From: Catenaria anguillulae PL171
Lineage: Eukaryota; Blastocladiomycota; Blastocladiomycetes; Blastocladiales; Catenariaceae
DNA: 64,000 nucleotides
NCBI GenBank assembly: GCA_002102555.1
Contig: MCFL01000031.1
Coordinates: forward strand, 62,001-126,000
Direction of reading: 5' to 3'
Position 1 is the stretch's first letter, and each line of letters begins with the position of its first letter. A program made the translations under genes and the position numbers. The notes beneath the pieces are model-generated. The model was given only the letters and a program-made list of their open reading frames with translations. It ran no database searches and was not told the origin of the DNA. Positions 9,552 to 21,622 of the stretch are shown here, piece after piece.

Positions 9552-11635
9552 ATGTCCTCTTCACGCAGACCGACAGCACTTAATCCCGCCCGTGCCAACG
9601 CCCTTCAGCTGCTCATGGACAAGGCCCGCGCACGCGCAGGCAAACCGGCAGCACCGTCGCCGATTGCGCCAGCAGCAGCAAGCTCAACAACTCCGCATAC
9701 GCCGACAAAGCGCAAGCTTGTTTCTCGGGCCCAGAGAGAGGCCAGCTCGGTCCAGAGTTCGCCACAGGTTGGCTACGGGGAGGGCGGTCGATCCGAGACG
9801 GTGAAGGCAGAGCAAGGCAGTTGCAAAGGGCAGGAGGATATGGGCGAGGAGGAGACGGGCGATGAGGTGGAAGAGGACAACGAGGAACGCAGTCCCATCA
9901 AGCCAAAGCGGCGGCGCTTGAATGACAGCGCGGACTCCGATCCATCGTCAACGCCCATCAAAGTCAAGGCGGAGCCGGGCTCAACAGCCGTATCTGACGA
10001 CTGGCTTGCATTTGGCGACGATGTGGGACAGCAGACGGCCGTCAAGAGCGAACCAAACGGCGAAGAACTGTCACCCGCCTCATCGCCGACGGCCGGCCGC
10101 CGACCACGGCGACTTCAAACCAAATCGGCGCTAGAACGCAAGGCCAAGCAGCAACGAGAAGAGGCTATGGCATTGGCCGAGGAATTTGATGTCGACGAAG
10201 AGAGTATGCTCATGTTCTTCATCGCAAGACTGCTTCTCTTGACCTTGACTCATTGCGTCTTCTCAGACATTGTCGAATCTCCACGCAAATCCCGCCGAGG
10301 CGGAATCCGCGACCGCATTGAACGCGCGCGCAACCGAGGCGAGCTGAGCATGGATACCTCGGAACGGCTGCCTGCAAGCATCACCAACGAGGGCTCCGAT
10401 GGCGACCAGGGCGGTGACGACCAGCATGATGGTTCAGACAGCGATTCCGGCGACGACTTGATCATCATTCCCAAACTCGAGCCTACACCATTTTCACGTC
10501 CGTCACTTGATCGGGCCTCAGACTCTGACGGAGACCAAGACGACGGTGACGACTCTTGGATCGTTAATGACGACGAAATGGAAGCCCTCGGGGATGAGAA
10601 GCCCGATGCGGACTCGGATGCCGATTCGATCGATGCGCCGCTCGCATTCCACAATCTTGACAACCTGCAATGGTACACGCTGTACCTCGAGTACATGGCT
10701 CGGCTAGTGCTCAACCCGACCACATACCGGCGCCTCGAGTTTGGCATGCAGCGGCCAGACGAGCAGGATGATCCGTTGGCCGCAGCGTATCGCAAGGTCA
10801 AGGACATGATTCAGTTGCGTCTGAAGAGCATGTACAGCACGGTTTGGCGGGAGCATTTGCTGGTTCGCATTCGGCGCATTCTTGACTCAACTTTGGTTTC
10901 CCGCTTTTTTGACGTCGTTCGTTTCCCTTTACCCAGGACACGATTCATTCGCATCCGCTTTGTCGACGGACATCGAATCCGGCTCAGGACCTTTGCGAGG
11001 CGTGCAACCGAGCGGGTACGCTTTGAATCCATCCTTTGCACAGCATTCACTGTTCAGCACTGACAATCGCCACCGTGTACCTAGAACGCAATACTTGTGC
11101 TCGATTGACGTTCCGCGGCAGCCCATACGACCCCAACACCTTTCGCCCACTGCCTTCTGAGTCTGGATCTGAATCTGAATCGGCCGATGACGCCGGTGCA
11201 AGCCTTGCCACTCGAAGCCGTCGACGCCGCATAGCCTCCGACTCCGATTCCGATGCACAACTTGATACAAAGCCAACAAACAAATCCAACGTGCGCAAGC
11301 TTGCCCGTTCTCTTGTGTCGCCACACTACTCAGTGGGCCGCTTTTGTGCGCTACGAGTGCACGGCTACCATCTACTTTACCATGCCATGTACCACACTTA
11401 TCAGACCGTTCGAGACCGCATGGCTCAACTTGCGGGTGCTTCCGTGTTTGGATCCAGCGGTGATTGGCCGCCGGCGAGAATTTCGGTCGAAGAGGGGGAG
11501 ATGCTACTTGAGTCGTTGCTCACAGGGCCCGAAGGAGCGCAGTGGGTCCAGGAGCGGCATGACGAGTTCCAAGGGATGTTGAGCGAAGCAGACGATGTCT
11601 TGTGCAACCGGGTCGGCGCCTTGTCTAAGAATTGA
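9552..11635 (+). CDS. DUF4211-domain nuclear protein
   Basis: Four exons fit in frame: 9552-10203, 10267-10895, 10937-11015 and 11085-11635 (about 636 residues). The first half is low-complexity and highly charged, with basic NLS-like clusters (KPKRRRLN) and many acidic runs. The second half matches the fungal DUF4211 pattern: DDSWIVNDDE, LQWYTLYLEYMARLVLNP, a helical core, the Cys pair of DLCEACNRA, LTFRGSPYDP and VGRFCALRVHGYHLLYHAMY. DUF4211 proteins are fungal and presumed chromatin or transcription associated; the biochemical role is not established. The exon carrying the Cys pair is only 79 nt. Confidence 0.8.
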
Positions 11636-11730
11636 CGCCCATATCCATTCAATCCATTCTATTTGCGATTCATCAATTCAACGATAAGGATTATTCGGCA
11701 TTCATGAATACAAGTCGGTGCAGATGTGCT

Positions 11731-12576
11731 CTAAAACTGATTCCAAAATGCAACCCCCAACAGCACAGAGCTCAGAGCAACGCCCAACCCAAACGCATGA
11801 TTGGTATCACTGCGCCCACGGCTCAACTCGGCCTGCCACTGTTCCCATTCCTCCCTGCGCTTTGCCTCTTCGCGCTGCTGATGGCGCGCATTATTCATGG
11901 TCCTCTGTCCCCTTATCTCTGCCTCTTCCCGCCCATAATGCTCCCAGTAATGCGCATCGTAATCAAACCCAGCACGCTTGCCCCCCGCACCGCCCGCACC
12001 TTTTGCCCCGCCCGTCCACGAACCACTTGGATCGTATGCGCCATATGTCCGCTGGTTGCGCATGGTTCCGCCCGCTGGGCCCTGGCGGCTGTGCCGGCCG
12101 TGCGGGCTGTGTGCCATGTGCTGCGTGGAACGAGAGATGCGCGTGCGGTCGTACTCTCTGCGCTTGAGGTCGTTGCCCAGGGTCGCGTAGGCGTCAGAGA
12201 TGGCCAGGAATTTGGTGTGTGCTTCGGGAGAATCGTTAACGTCACTGTGAGAGAGGATATGCAAGGGAGGCAAAGGTGTAAGCAGAGTAGGATGCTGCGT
12301 GGCATGGCCGCCAAGCAGTCCCTGGATAAGGAAAGACGGTCGGGTAATGGAAAGAGGACGTACGGGTGGCTACATGAGGAAGTGAATCGCAATATAAATT
12401 CAACAGCAAATCAGTTCAAATGCCGGCTGGGAATCGAAACACTGGTGGCCGAGCGATACATACTAGACCTTGGAAAGACGATAATAGGCGGCCTTGATGT
12501 CTCGCTTGTGAGCACCAGGTCGCAGCTCGAGCACATCGTACAGCGAGACGGCTGTTGGATTGGTCACGGTTGCCAT
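11731..12576 (-). CDS. J-domain (DnaJ/Hsp40) protein with C-terminal membrane anchor; 6-nt exon
   Basis: Exons on the minus strand: 12576-12464, 12369-12364 (6 nt) and 12244-11731; 210 residues. Exon 1 gives helices I-II (SLYDVLELRPGAHKRDIKAA, YYRLSKV). The introns run GTATGT..GTAG (94 nt) and GTACGT..ACAG (119 nt). Joining across the 6-nt exon gives KVYHPDVNDSPEAH, restoring the HPD motif that stimulates Hsp70 ATPase; no other splice choice I found does so. After the J domain come a Gly/Arg-rich region, a basic helix and a terminal hydrophobic stretch, GVALSSVLLGVAFW, resembling membrane-anchored DNAJC4/DNAJC30-type proteins. Location (mitochondrial or ER) is undecided. Confidence 0.85.
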
Positions 12577-13213
12577 GGTACGCCGGAGGACTTGGTTGCC
12601 GCTGGTTTCAAGGCTGCTCCATGTGAGCGATTTGTCATTGAACCCACACGTCTCGCTAGAGCCAGACTGGTCGCCGAAAGGCCTATGAGGGGGCTGGCCA
12701 CGGCCACGGTCGTCGCGAGAATGGCATGCATTTCATGGAAATACCTTGACATGGCAATATTGTTGGTATCAAGGGGGAGGAGGAGTGAAGGTGAAAGGAT
12801 GACAAGACAGTGCAAGCAGGCAGACGCCGTGCTTCCCGATCGTTGTTGCTGGGGGACAATGGCTGATGATCCGATCTGGCGCTGGGTCCAACATACGTTA
12901 CTCAAAGAATACCACAAATTTCTCCCTGCCCGCTCAGAAGTTGTTGTGACCGACCAGCAATGCGACGGCCTAAGAAGCGCCAATCCGAGATCGAATCCTA
13001 CGTCTGTCGTTTTTCCATTTCGACTTTGCGCTGCATCGGAGGACCTCGGCAACTTATCCCGATCAGATGTGTGTTTTGAGCCTATCATGGAACGGCTTCC
13101 GTTTTTGCCATTTGCAGATTGTCTCCCACTCTGCTCCAGCACACCCTGGCACACACCGGCTACATCACATTCACATACCATGGACTGCACACTCACACTC
13201 TCAGACCCGAGGG
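12577..13213. other. Divergent spacer between the J-protein and URA5 genes
   Basis: Long ORFs cross this stretch on both strands but have no domains and overlap the J-protein antisense or the URA5 promoter. It probably holds 5' regulatory DNA of both genes. Confidence 0.45.
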
Positions 13214-13219
13214 TATAAA
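13214..13219 (+). promoter_or_regulatory. TATA box of URA5
   Basis: TATAAA lies 120 nt upstream of the URA5 ATG, inside otherwise C/T-rich sequence and with no other gene start between. The spacing is in the usual range for fungal TATA promoters. Confidence 0.55.
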
Positions 13220-13338
13220 GCCTGCCTTGGACCCCTCCTGTTCCATCCCAGTCTGGTTCGACTTGCCATGCAACGTCGTCTGCGTACATCGTCATATCAA
13301 ATCTCGCTCAGCAACACATAGACAAAGATTACATTATC

Positions 13339-14046
13339 ATGCCACCTCTTGCCCCGACTTCCCTCCCCGCGCAACGACCCGAAATGAAGCCCTACCAACG
13401 CGAATACCTCGACTTTTGCCTGTCCGCGGGCGTCCTCCAGTTCGGCTCCTTCACACTCAAGTCGGGCCGCACCTCACCCTACTTCTTCAACGCTGGTCTC
13501 TTCAACACGGGTGACCTGCTCAACCAAGTTGGCCGGTTCTACGCATCCGCCATTCTCGATCACGAGGACACATTCCGTCCATCGGTGCTGTTTGGCCCCG
13601 CTTACAAGGGCATCCCGCTCGTTGCCACGACGGCCGTCAACTTGGCCGTTATGGGGCACAACATGCCGTACGTGTTCAACCGCAAAGAAGCCAAGGACCA
13701 CGGCGAAGGTGGATCGCTCGTGGGCATGTCCAAGTTGCAGGGCGAGCGCGTGTTGATTGTGGATGATGTGATTACCGCTGGTGCGGCCATTCGCGAGAGC
13801 TTCCCGCTGTTGCGCGACCACAATGGCGCCACGGTTGCCGGTGTGCTGGTGGCCCTGGATCGTATGGAGCGCGGACAAGGCGAGCGGTCGGCCATGCAAG
13901 AAGTCGAGCAGGATATGGGTGTTCCTGTGCGCGCAATTGTGACCATGGAGAACATTATTGAGTACCTGGAGGAGAAGGGCGGGCAGGACGAGGCGCTCGC
14001 TGCCATGCGCGAGTACCGTCAAATGTTTGGCGTTTCGTCGGCATGA
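13339..14046 (+). CDS. URA5: Orotate phosphoribosyltransferase
   Basis: A single-exon gene of 235 residues, the usual length for the fungal enzyme. It converts orotate and PRPP to orotidine 5'-monophosphate in de novo pyrimidine synthesis. Visible features: an N-terminal helix ([17 protein letters not shown]), the orotate-binding loop segment [23 protein letters not shown], the flexible catalytic loop [12 protein letters not shown], and the PRPP-binding signature [16 protein letters not shown]. It shows no frame break, unlike several neighbours, and it lies immediately upstream of the transposon block. Confidence 0.97.
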   Translation: MPPLAPTSLPAQRPEMKPYQREYLDFCLSAGVLQFGSFTLKSGRTSPYFFNAGLFNTGDLLNQVGRFYASAILDHEDTFRPSVLFGPAYKGIPLVATTAVNLAVMGHNMPYVFNRKEAKDHGEGGSLVGMSKLQGERVLIVDDVITAGAAIRESFPLLRDHNGATVAGVLVALDRMERGQGERSAMQEVEQDMGVPVRAIVTMENIIEYLEEKGGQDEALAAMREYRQMFGVSSA

Positions 14047-14939
14047 GAGCATGTGGATACTGTATCTTGTCTCAATGGTGTGTTGTGTTGTGTTGTCCCC
14101 GTCCCGGTTCCTGTTGCTATACTACCCTAAAGCTTCCATTTTCATGCCTCCCTTCGGACGGGAAGCCACTTGATATTTACCCCAGGCAAAGCCCATGACA
14201 TGACAACTCATGACGACCCTCAACGCGCTGCCGTGTTGGTTATTGCTTGTTGCCACCGTAACTGGGCCAGGCGCTACCGTCGAATCCGACGCAATCATCA
14301 CGCGCACGTCCCCCACTTGCCAGTGTGACCACGACCGTGGATATGGCAACCAACCCGAGGACGGCGACGGTACAATCAAGGCGCTCGACCAAAACGAGCC
14401 AATCACGACTCAATTGCTCGACGGCAACCCGCCTCCCAACTGGTGTCTGATTTTGACTAAGTGGTTCAAGGCGGGGACTCTATTGTCATGCGCTACATGT
14501 CACGGAACACAGATGAGTCCCTTCTCGGTCAGTCGCACACTCCGTATCCGTGCTTGGCCTACTGGCATGATGTCTTGAACCAAGGGATAAATCATCTTTC
14601 GTTCTTGGGCAAGTCGGAGGTGCATGTACGCTGATGGCGATACCGTGCTACGACTCGTGTCCCTGAATCATGGTGCAATGTTGACTCTCGCTTGTCTCGC
14701 CCTGTCGTAAATACATATGCGCATCTCGAGCCTGACACCACGTACGTCGTTTTCGGAATGGCGCGCACAACCCAAGGGAGTGCCCGGCATTTGCCTCCTC
14801 ATGTCCGACTACGCGATAAATAAATACGCAACTCATGTTTCAAGTATACACCAAGCATTGTGAGCGCATCTTGTGCATTGCTGGGCATAACCGTGTTCGC
14901 GTGCGGTTTTCCAAATGAATTAGGGCTTCTTCTGAGGCA
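14047..14939. other. Spacer between URA5 and the Helitron
   Basis: Only domain-free ORFs are seen on both strands. It should contain the URA5 3' end and may contain the Helitron 5' end, which I could not locate. Confidence 0.4.
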
Positions 14940-15122
14940 GTGTGTCAGGTACGTTTCAGATCTGCTTCAAGCCACTCAAGCCAACGTTCTGAACACGGTC
15001 CGCCGATCCTTCTCAAGTTCCTCTTCCCTGTCGTTCTTCCTCCTTCCTCCTCGCCCTGTGCTGACCACTTCAAAACCGTTCTCGCCGCACTCGCCCTTGC
15101 CTCCTGGCCCTGTTCACAAACG

Positions 15123-18100
15123 ATGATCACAAACAATATCCATGAACATCCTTTGAGTCTCTCTTCGTGTCACCCCGTATTCCATCTTGCACATGCCCCG
15201 CCGTCGTCGAGCGCCATTGACCCCGCTGCCCTCCTTGAGCGAGCACGGCAATCGGCGGCATCCCAGCTGCTTGGCACTCCTTCTCGCATGCAGCCCACAA
15301 GCTCTCAACCGACTGACCGTGATTCTACTTCGAGGACTGCCCAAGCCTATGGCGGTTCCATTTTTCTTCCACCTCCCGCCTCCACTTCTCACTCATCCAC
15401 CCGTACCACGTTGAACCGTGGCTCCACTCAGGCCCGTGCACCAGCAACGCTCGACCCCTCCATCATTCCCGTCCAGCCTCATCGACTCAAGTGGGACAAC
15501 GAATGTGTTACTTGCGGTGCGACCCGCTTGGAAGGAGAGCCTGATGGCGTGTGTTGCGGTGGCGCCCAATCTCGCATTCACGACTTTATGGCATCGGCCC
15601 AGCTGTACCCGACTCCTCCGCCGGAATTGCTTGACCTCATCGATCATCACCCCACGTTGCGCACACATGGCCGTGCAGCCGACAACGCGGTCGCCTTTGG
15701 TGGTGTGCTTGCTGATCGAGGTGCGTGGGCGGCCCCGCCTGTCCCTCACCCACGCATGACGTTTGTTCAACTTGCCGGTCGCACGTGGCATATTGGTTAT
15801 CGTGGTTCGTCATTGCCAAAGCACTACCTGGTTGATGACACCTACCCAACCTCAGTGGCAGCAATCGATCCCACCATTTTACACGCATTGGATACCGTAT
15901 TGACTGCCTGCAACCCTCTGGTATCGGAGTACAAGCGGATTCGGCAGTTACCTTCCGAGGATGGTGTGAAACAGGGCTACGTGTACTTCAAGAACGATGG
16001 TACATTTCGCCAAGGCTCTTCTCTCGCAGTTGTGACCCCCCATCGCCAAGAGCGTGTCCCACGGCATTTCTTTTGCATTGCACTTCATGAAGGCTTGGCC
16101 CCAAATGAAGGTGCTGCTGCTCAAAATGCTCAAAATCCAAGCTCTATTGTACAAAAAGATAAACTTCTTAGCACTCTCTCTGGTCTTTATGAAACTCTTT
16201 GCTATGTCCTTCTATTTCCTCATGGTCAGCCTGGCTGGTCGCCACGGCTCTTGAAGCTCTTTCAGCGCTATTGTCGAACTGGACAACTGCCACAATACTC
16301 AGACATCCGCAATGCTGCACAAACTGGCGCCGATGTTGGAGACCCTGTTGGCTCAGCCACAACTCTTGGTTTGCGCCCTGTGTTGGAATGGGATGCAGGA
16401 GAAGAGCTTGACGGCGACAACGAACAGCCGCCAAGTGGAGGTGCCGGGACTGGCAAACGCGAACTGACCTTGGCAGCCTACGCCCGTTACCAGATGGCGC
16501 ACAACGAGCTCGTGTCAACGATTGGGCGGCTAGGGTCCGAGTATCTGCTCGACATGGTTAGCCGTGTGGAAGATTTGCGGCTCGAATGGATTCGTCAGTC
16601 CCAAGCGGATCGCGCGGGAAACGGCGAGGGCTTCTACCTGTCAAGTACTTTCGTCGGCTCGCCTCGCTACTATCGCAAACAGGTTGCCGAGTCTCTCACG
16701 CTCATGTCCCAGCTCGGCAAGCCCACGTTCTTCATCACGTTCACCTGCAACATGGACTGGATCGAAATTACCTCGCAAATATGCACGGATCCCACTCGCT
16801 GCACGGCTCACGCCGAGAACCCGCCTGGGAACATTCCTCGCTTCACTTGCAATGCGCCATTGGTCTACGATTGTCCCATCGTTGTCGCTCGTGTTTTCCG
16901 TCGCAAGTTGCTCGCGCTTCTCCGGGATTTGCCTTCCATTTTCGGACCCTGCAAGTACCACACTGTCGTGGTCGAGTATCAGAAACGCGGCCTCCCACAT
17001 GCGCACATTGTCATTTGCACGGAGCGGAGGTTTGTCACGGCCGAGGAGATAGATTCCGTCATTTCGGTCAAGAAGGACCATCCAGATCCGGCCGTTGCGG
17101 CCTTGGTTCAAAAGCACATGATTCATGGGCATTCCCTTCGATGCGGTGGTCACGAAGATCCGCGCAAGTGCTGCTACCATTACCCAAAGGGTGTTGTCAC
17201 TCGCACGCATTTCGACGAGCGCGGTTTCGCTCACCATCAACGCACCATCGACGATTGTGACGTGGTTGCTTACAATCCGACATTGCTCAAGAAGTACGAG
17301 GCCCACATCAACGTCGAAATTTGCTGTGACTCCCGTGTTTTCCATTACATGTTCAAGTACATCTTTAAGGGTCCGTCCCAGGCCGACGTTGCTGTGATTG
17401 CTGGTGATGACATACCCGACGAAATCAAGGAGTACATTCGCTGCCGCCACCTTTGCGCCTGCGAGGCTGTTGCGCGATTGCTCGAATTCCCTGTTACGTC
17501 GAAACGTCCGGGCGTTGAAACGATTCATTTCCATCTGCCTGGTCAGGAACGCAACCGTGCCAACACAACTACCCCTCATGCGGTACGATTTGTTCTTTGT
17601 TCATGTCGCTTCATCTGTGCTGACGCGTTTCCCACGTGTCCGACTATAGGTATTTCTTGCGCCCCACGGGACCTGAGTTTGACAACCTCAAGTTCCTCGA
17701 GTATTATGCTTGGTATATTGTCGACACCAAGGTTGGCGCCAGCGGTATTGCTGATTCTGCCACTCCAACTGGCCATGTCCGCCGTCGCGATGATCCGCTC
17801 GTCAAGCGCATGGAAATCACGTATCCCAGTGCTGGTGAGATCTGGTACTTGCGCCTGCTGCTCACTCACGTGCCCACTCGCGGATTCGACCACCTTCGGA
17901 CTGTCGACGGCCATTTGTTCCCCACCTTCCACGAAGCGGCTCGTGCCCGTGGACTGGTCACAGACAACAACGAATGGGACCTGGTCTTGACAGAGGCGAT
18001 TCGAGGTGGAGTTGGCGCTTCCGACCTTCGCAAGATTGTTGCCATTCTCATCTCCCAGGGTGTTGGTGCCAATGGGGTCTTTGGCAAGTACCAAGACGAG

Positions 18101-18262
18101 CTCGCGTATGACTACCTTTTGGATGCTGGGTGCATTGAGCAACTGGCCGATGGCACATACACCGTTCGCAACACGTTGTTCCGAACGGCCAATTGTTATC
18201 AACTTGCCAAGCATGCGATTGCTCGCATGGTTGCTTCAATGACTGGCCGTGACCTACATTCC
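15123..18262 (+). pseudogene. Helitron Rep region
   Basis: The first ATG of the long ORF is at 15123. Features in order: a Cys pair CVTCG and CCGG near residue 130, a domain with MTFVQLAGRTWHIGYRG, and the Rep core with YYRKQVAESLTLMSQLGKPT, FFITFTCNMDW, the HUH motif in RGLPHAHIVI, GHSLRCGG and KCCYHYPKG. In the tyrosine motif (EIKEYIRCRHLCACEA) the first Tyr is present, but the position usually holding a second Tyr is His. Near 17580-17653 the frame changes, through an intron or a lesion. The following part (YFLRPTGPEFDNL, YLRLLLTHV, FDHLRTVDG) is standard Helitron linker, ending at a GTACGT donor at 18263. Confidence 0.75.
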
Positions 18263-18337
18263 GTACGTGAATTTATTGTCCACCATTGGCCTTAAATGCG
18301 TCCAAATTGTTGGGTTGCTGATCAGCTGCTGTTTTAG

Positions 18338-20150
18338 CTGGGCTTTGAGCTTCACGACATTCGTGTGTCTGACGACATCGAATTGTACCACGCCTCAGTC
18401 AACAAGGACGCTGCGGCAAGGGAATACAACGAAAACGCCCAGTCCATCGCCCAAAATCCCGACCAATCCAACGCTTTTGCTGCGCTTCAGATGGCCATCG
18501 ATCGCGCTCTCTCTGCGCCGACCAACGCTCACGACGAGGCCAGTGGCTGCACCTTTTTTGTCCAAGGCTCATCCGGTCGTGGGAAAACGTTTCTCTTGAA
18601 CCATGTCATCAACTACATCATCATGTCTGGTGGCATTGTCTTGACCTGCGCTTTCACTGGCATTGCTGCAAGCTCGCTTAAGTTGGGCCGCACCGCGCAT
18701 TCCACATTCAACATATCCATTACTCGCGATGACCTGGGTCGCATCACTTGCCGAGTTACTCGCAATTCAAAGCGTGGTCGGTTGTTGCGCGCTGCCCATG
18801 TTCTCATTTGGGACGAATTGGGCATGATGGACAACGCGGGCATTGAGGCCGTTGACCGGCTCTTGCGAGAATTGCGCGATTGTGATCGACCGTTTGGTGG
18901 GATGGTGTTCATTGGCCGCGGCGACCTCAAGCAGCTGGCACCAGTTGTTCCTCATGTGCCACGAAGACGTCATCGCTGCTTCGCCTATCTTCACGTACCG
19001 TTCCTCTACTACTTCACGGCCGGTGGCAAATGGCGATGAGGAAGGCCCTGTTGTGGCCGGCGGACTCGGCACTGATCCAGCCGCTTTCCGCGTTTTCGAC
19101 CCGCCCGGCGTCGAGGAAGATCGCACTGCATTCGATATACCTCGGTCGCTGTCCCATTACCCCCGCTCAGACCCTTTGCGCGATTCTCAACGCGAGGCAG
19201 ACGATGATTCAGCATTCAATTGGCTCACTTTGGGCGACTCGACTTATCTCCCCTGCCATCGCCTCCTTTATTGCCATCGTCACCTCCCGCACATGCCTCT
19301 GGGCGCACCTCAGAGCTGGACACCCACGACGACCTCAGCAGTGGCTCGGACCATGCTCACGATGACAACGCTGCACCGACCTGGTGGGAAACACATGTCA
19401 CAACGCTCAATTTGTCCCGGCCGATGCGCGACGCTTCTGACCCTGTGTGGTCCCGCTTTGTGGACACCGTTGGCTGCTCTTTGCCCAATCCCAACCACCC
19501 TTTGGGAGCACATTTTGACATATCATTGACTGTCCCGGGCGTGGCAACGACTCAAGACCCACTCGAAGCCGTCAAGTTTGTGTACCCCGAGCTGTTTCTT
19601 GATCCCGTTCCGCCTCGCATTCACAACGTTCATCGCCGCGCCATCATGTGTTTCCACAACACGAACGTCAACGACATGACCTCCAACATGCTTGCTCGCG
19701 TCCCTGGCGACTCGGTGGAGCTTACTGCTTCCTACAAGCTTGGTGGAAATGAGACGAACCACCCGCTGCTTACGGAAGATTTTTGCGCGACTGTCTTCGA
19801 CCACCCCGCACCGCCTCACACTTTGCAACTCAAGGTTGGCGCATACTGCTTGCTCATGCGGAACTTGGCGCCCGCTGAGCAATTGCTCAACAACACGCCC
19901 GTCGAGATTGTGAAAATCGACCGTCACCTCTTGACTGTTCATGTGCTCAAGACCGGCGCCATCGCGCACATCCCGCGTATCTGGTTTGAGATTGAAGTCC
20001 CTTTCCAAGAGTTTTCGATCCACCGCCTCCAGTTCCCTGTTCGGTTGGGATATGCTGTGACTGTCAACCGCGCGCAAGGGCTCACCTTAGACCGTGCCGC
20101 ATTGGACTTGCGCACTTTACCTTTCTCGCTGTCACGTGTGACGAGTCGTT
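18338..20150 (+). pseudogene. Helitron PIF1-like helicase region
   Basis: It follows an intron (18263-18337). Walker A is GSSGRGKTF and Walker B is VLIWDELGMMD, with FIGRGDLKQL after it. The frame breaks near 18950 and again near 19200-19300. The remainder gives LQLKVGAYCLLMRNL, FPVRLGYAVTVNRAQGLTLD and then LPFSLSRVTSR, where family members have an intervening HGQLYVA-type segment, so motif VI is internally deleted. PIF1 helicases unwind DNA 5'-3'; in Helitrons this drives rolling-circle transposition. This copy should be inactive. Confidence 0.75.
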
Positions 20151-20419
20151 CTCTTGTTCTCTACTCCTTTCTCATGTGTTTCCATCATCATACCATCCGT
20201 ATTCTCTTTGTCAGTGTTTTATCTATCTATATACATATTACATTCGCCACTCCATGCACTCGGCCTAGACCAGATCTCCGCTCACGTCTCCGCCTCGTTA
20301 CACTACACTGACCTTGCCAAGTCGTCGGTGGAATCCTACGCCAAGTGTTCACAACAATCGCTGTCTCACGTCTCGCACCACCTCCAATCACACCTACTTC
20401 AACCAGCCAATCCCTCCCC

Positions 20420-21622
20420 ATGGCCGACAACGAGAACCCCGAGGCCACGCACGTAGCAGCCCTGGCCAAAACGTTCAAGGAAAAGTACTTGACCGAAGCC
20501 TCCGACGACGCCCTCGCCGCGCTCCGTGTTCAACTCAACATCGACCCCTCTATCCCCAACAATGCAATAGCCTACACTGCTCTTCGCTCCCTCGTCGACG
20601 CGGCCGCCGGTGTTGCCGCCGCCATGGAACGCGGGCAACATTTCCACGACGCACGCAACGACCTCCGCCGAAAGCTAGACGTTGCTGAACGATCCCTCGA
20701 AATTGCACAACGCGACATCCAGCACCACCAGAGCATGATCTCCAGCCTCGAAAACGCCGTCGACGCCTTCAAGGCGCACGGTTCCATCAAGTCCGACGCC
20801 AAATCCGCCCCGGACCAGATTGTCAACTTGCTTGCCCGCCTCCTCGAGAAACAGAACAAGATTGATGCCACAGACCCCGACATGCTCGAGGACGGGTCGG
20901 CCGCCATCGATTCCCTCCTGCACTCGCATGACGACGAGTACCCGAAACTGAGCAACAGCCGCAGCCTTCTGCTGGCGGCGACCCAGTGTTTTGCGGGCGA
21001 ACTCCGTGCGTGGTTTGACAACCTACCGGCCGATCACGAGGGCCGCAGATCTTGGGCAACGCTCAAGACCCATATCTTCGCTCGCTTCCCGCCCGGCAAC
21101 GCCCAACAACGTGCGCACCAGAAGTTGTTCGAACTCCGCTGCGTGGATGGCAGCGATTGGCACCGTTTCACGATTGAAGTCCAAGCCTGCGCTAAGAAGG
21201 CCAAGGTTGACGATTCGGTGGTGATTTCGCACATTAAGGCGACTGCCGGTGTTGTCCCAGACACCTTCGCCCCTATTCTCCTGCAACTGCTCGGCGCCAA
21301 CAAGTCCCTCGAAGAATGGTTCACCCACGCAACGGCGATCCTGTCCGAAGGTAAGCTGACGCATGGGCCAAGGGTCGTGGCGCCAGCGTATGTGGACGAT
21401 CCAATGGAGGTGGACGCTATGCGCCTCAACGACCCGACCCCGAACCTCCGTTGCCGCTCGCACGCGGAGGCCCAGGACAAGTCCCGCGCCGTGTACCGTG
21501 GCCAACTCCGCCGCCATTTTCGCGAGTACCGACGCCAGCACAACCTGTGCCTGGTTTGTGGGTTCCCTGTTGGTGCTCATGCTGCAGACTGCCCAACACA
21601 CCGCCAGCTGGGAAACGCCTAA
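20420..21622 (+). pseudogene. Gypsy gag-like ORF
   Basis: About 400 residues from the ATG at 20420. It has a helical N-terminal half with coiled coil, then a capsid-like region (FAGELRAWFDNLPADHEGR, SWATLKTHIFARFP, LFELRCVDGSDWHRFTIEV) typical of retrotransposon Gag. Near the C-terminus is one zinc knuckle variant, CLVCGFPVGAHAADC (CX2CX6HX4C). The ORF itself is open, but the element around it is incomplete, so I list it as part of a dead copy. Confidence 0.75.

Larger units (their letters stand above)
14940..20320 (+). mobile_element. Decayed autonomous Helitron (RepHel)
   Basis: Coding fragments occur in Helitron order: a Cys-rich N-terminal segment, the Helitron-like Rep domain with an HUH motif, a linker region typical of these polyproteins, then a PIF1-type helicase. 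The termini (5' TC, 3' CTRR with hairpin) could not be placed, so the bounds are those of the recognisable coding part. At least three frame changes and a deletion in the last helicase motif indicate an inactive copy. It abuts a Gypsy element at its 3' side. Confidence 0.8.

Noticed and set aside
11632-13218. A 528-codon plus-strand ORF
   Set aside because: It runs antisense through the J-protein gene and its promoter, has no domain, and its composition follows from the GC-rich opposite-strand gene.
12564-13295. A 243-codon minus-strand ORF upstream of the J domain
   Set aside because: It is in the wrong frame to extend the J protein, and the correct frame has a stop upstream of the ATG at 12576.
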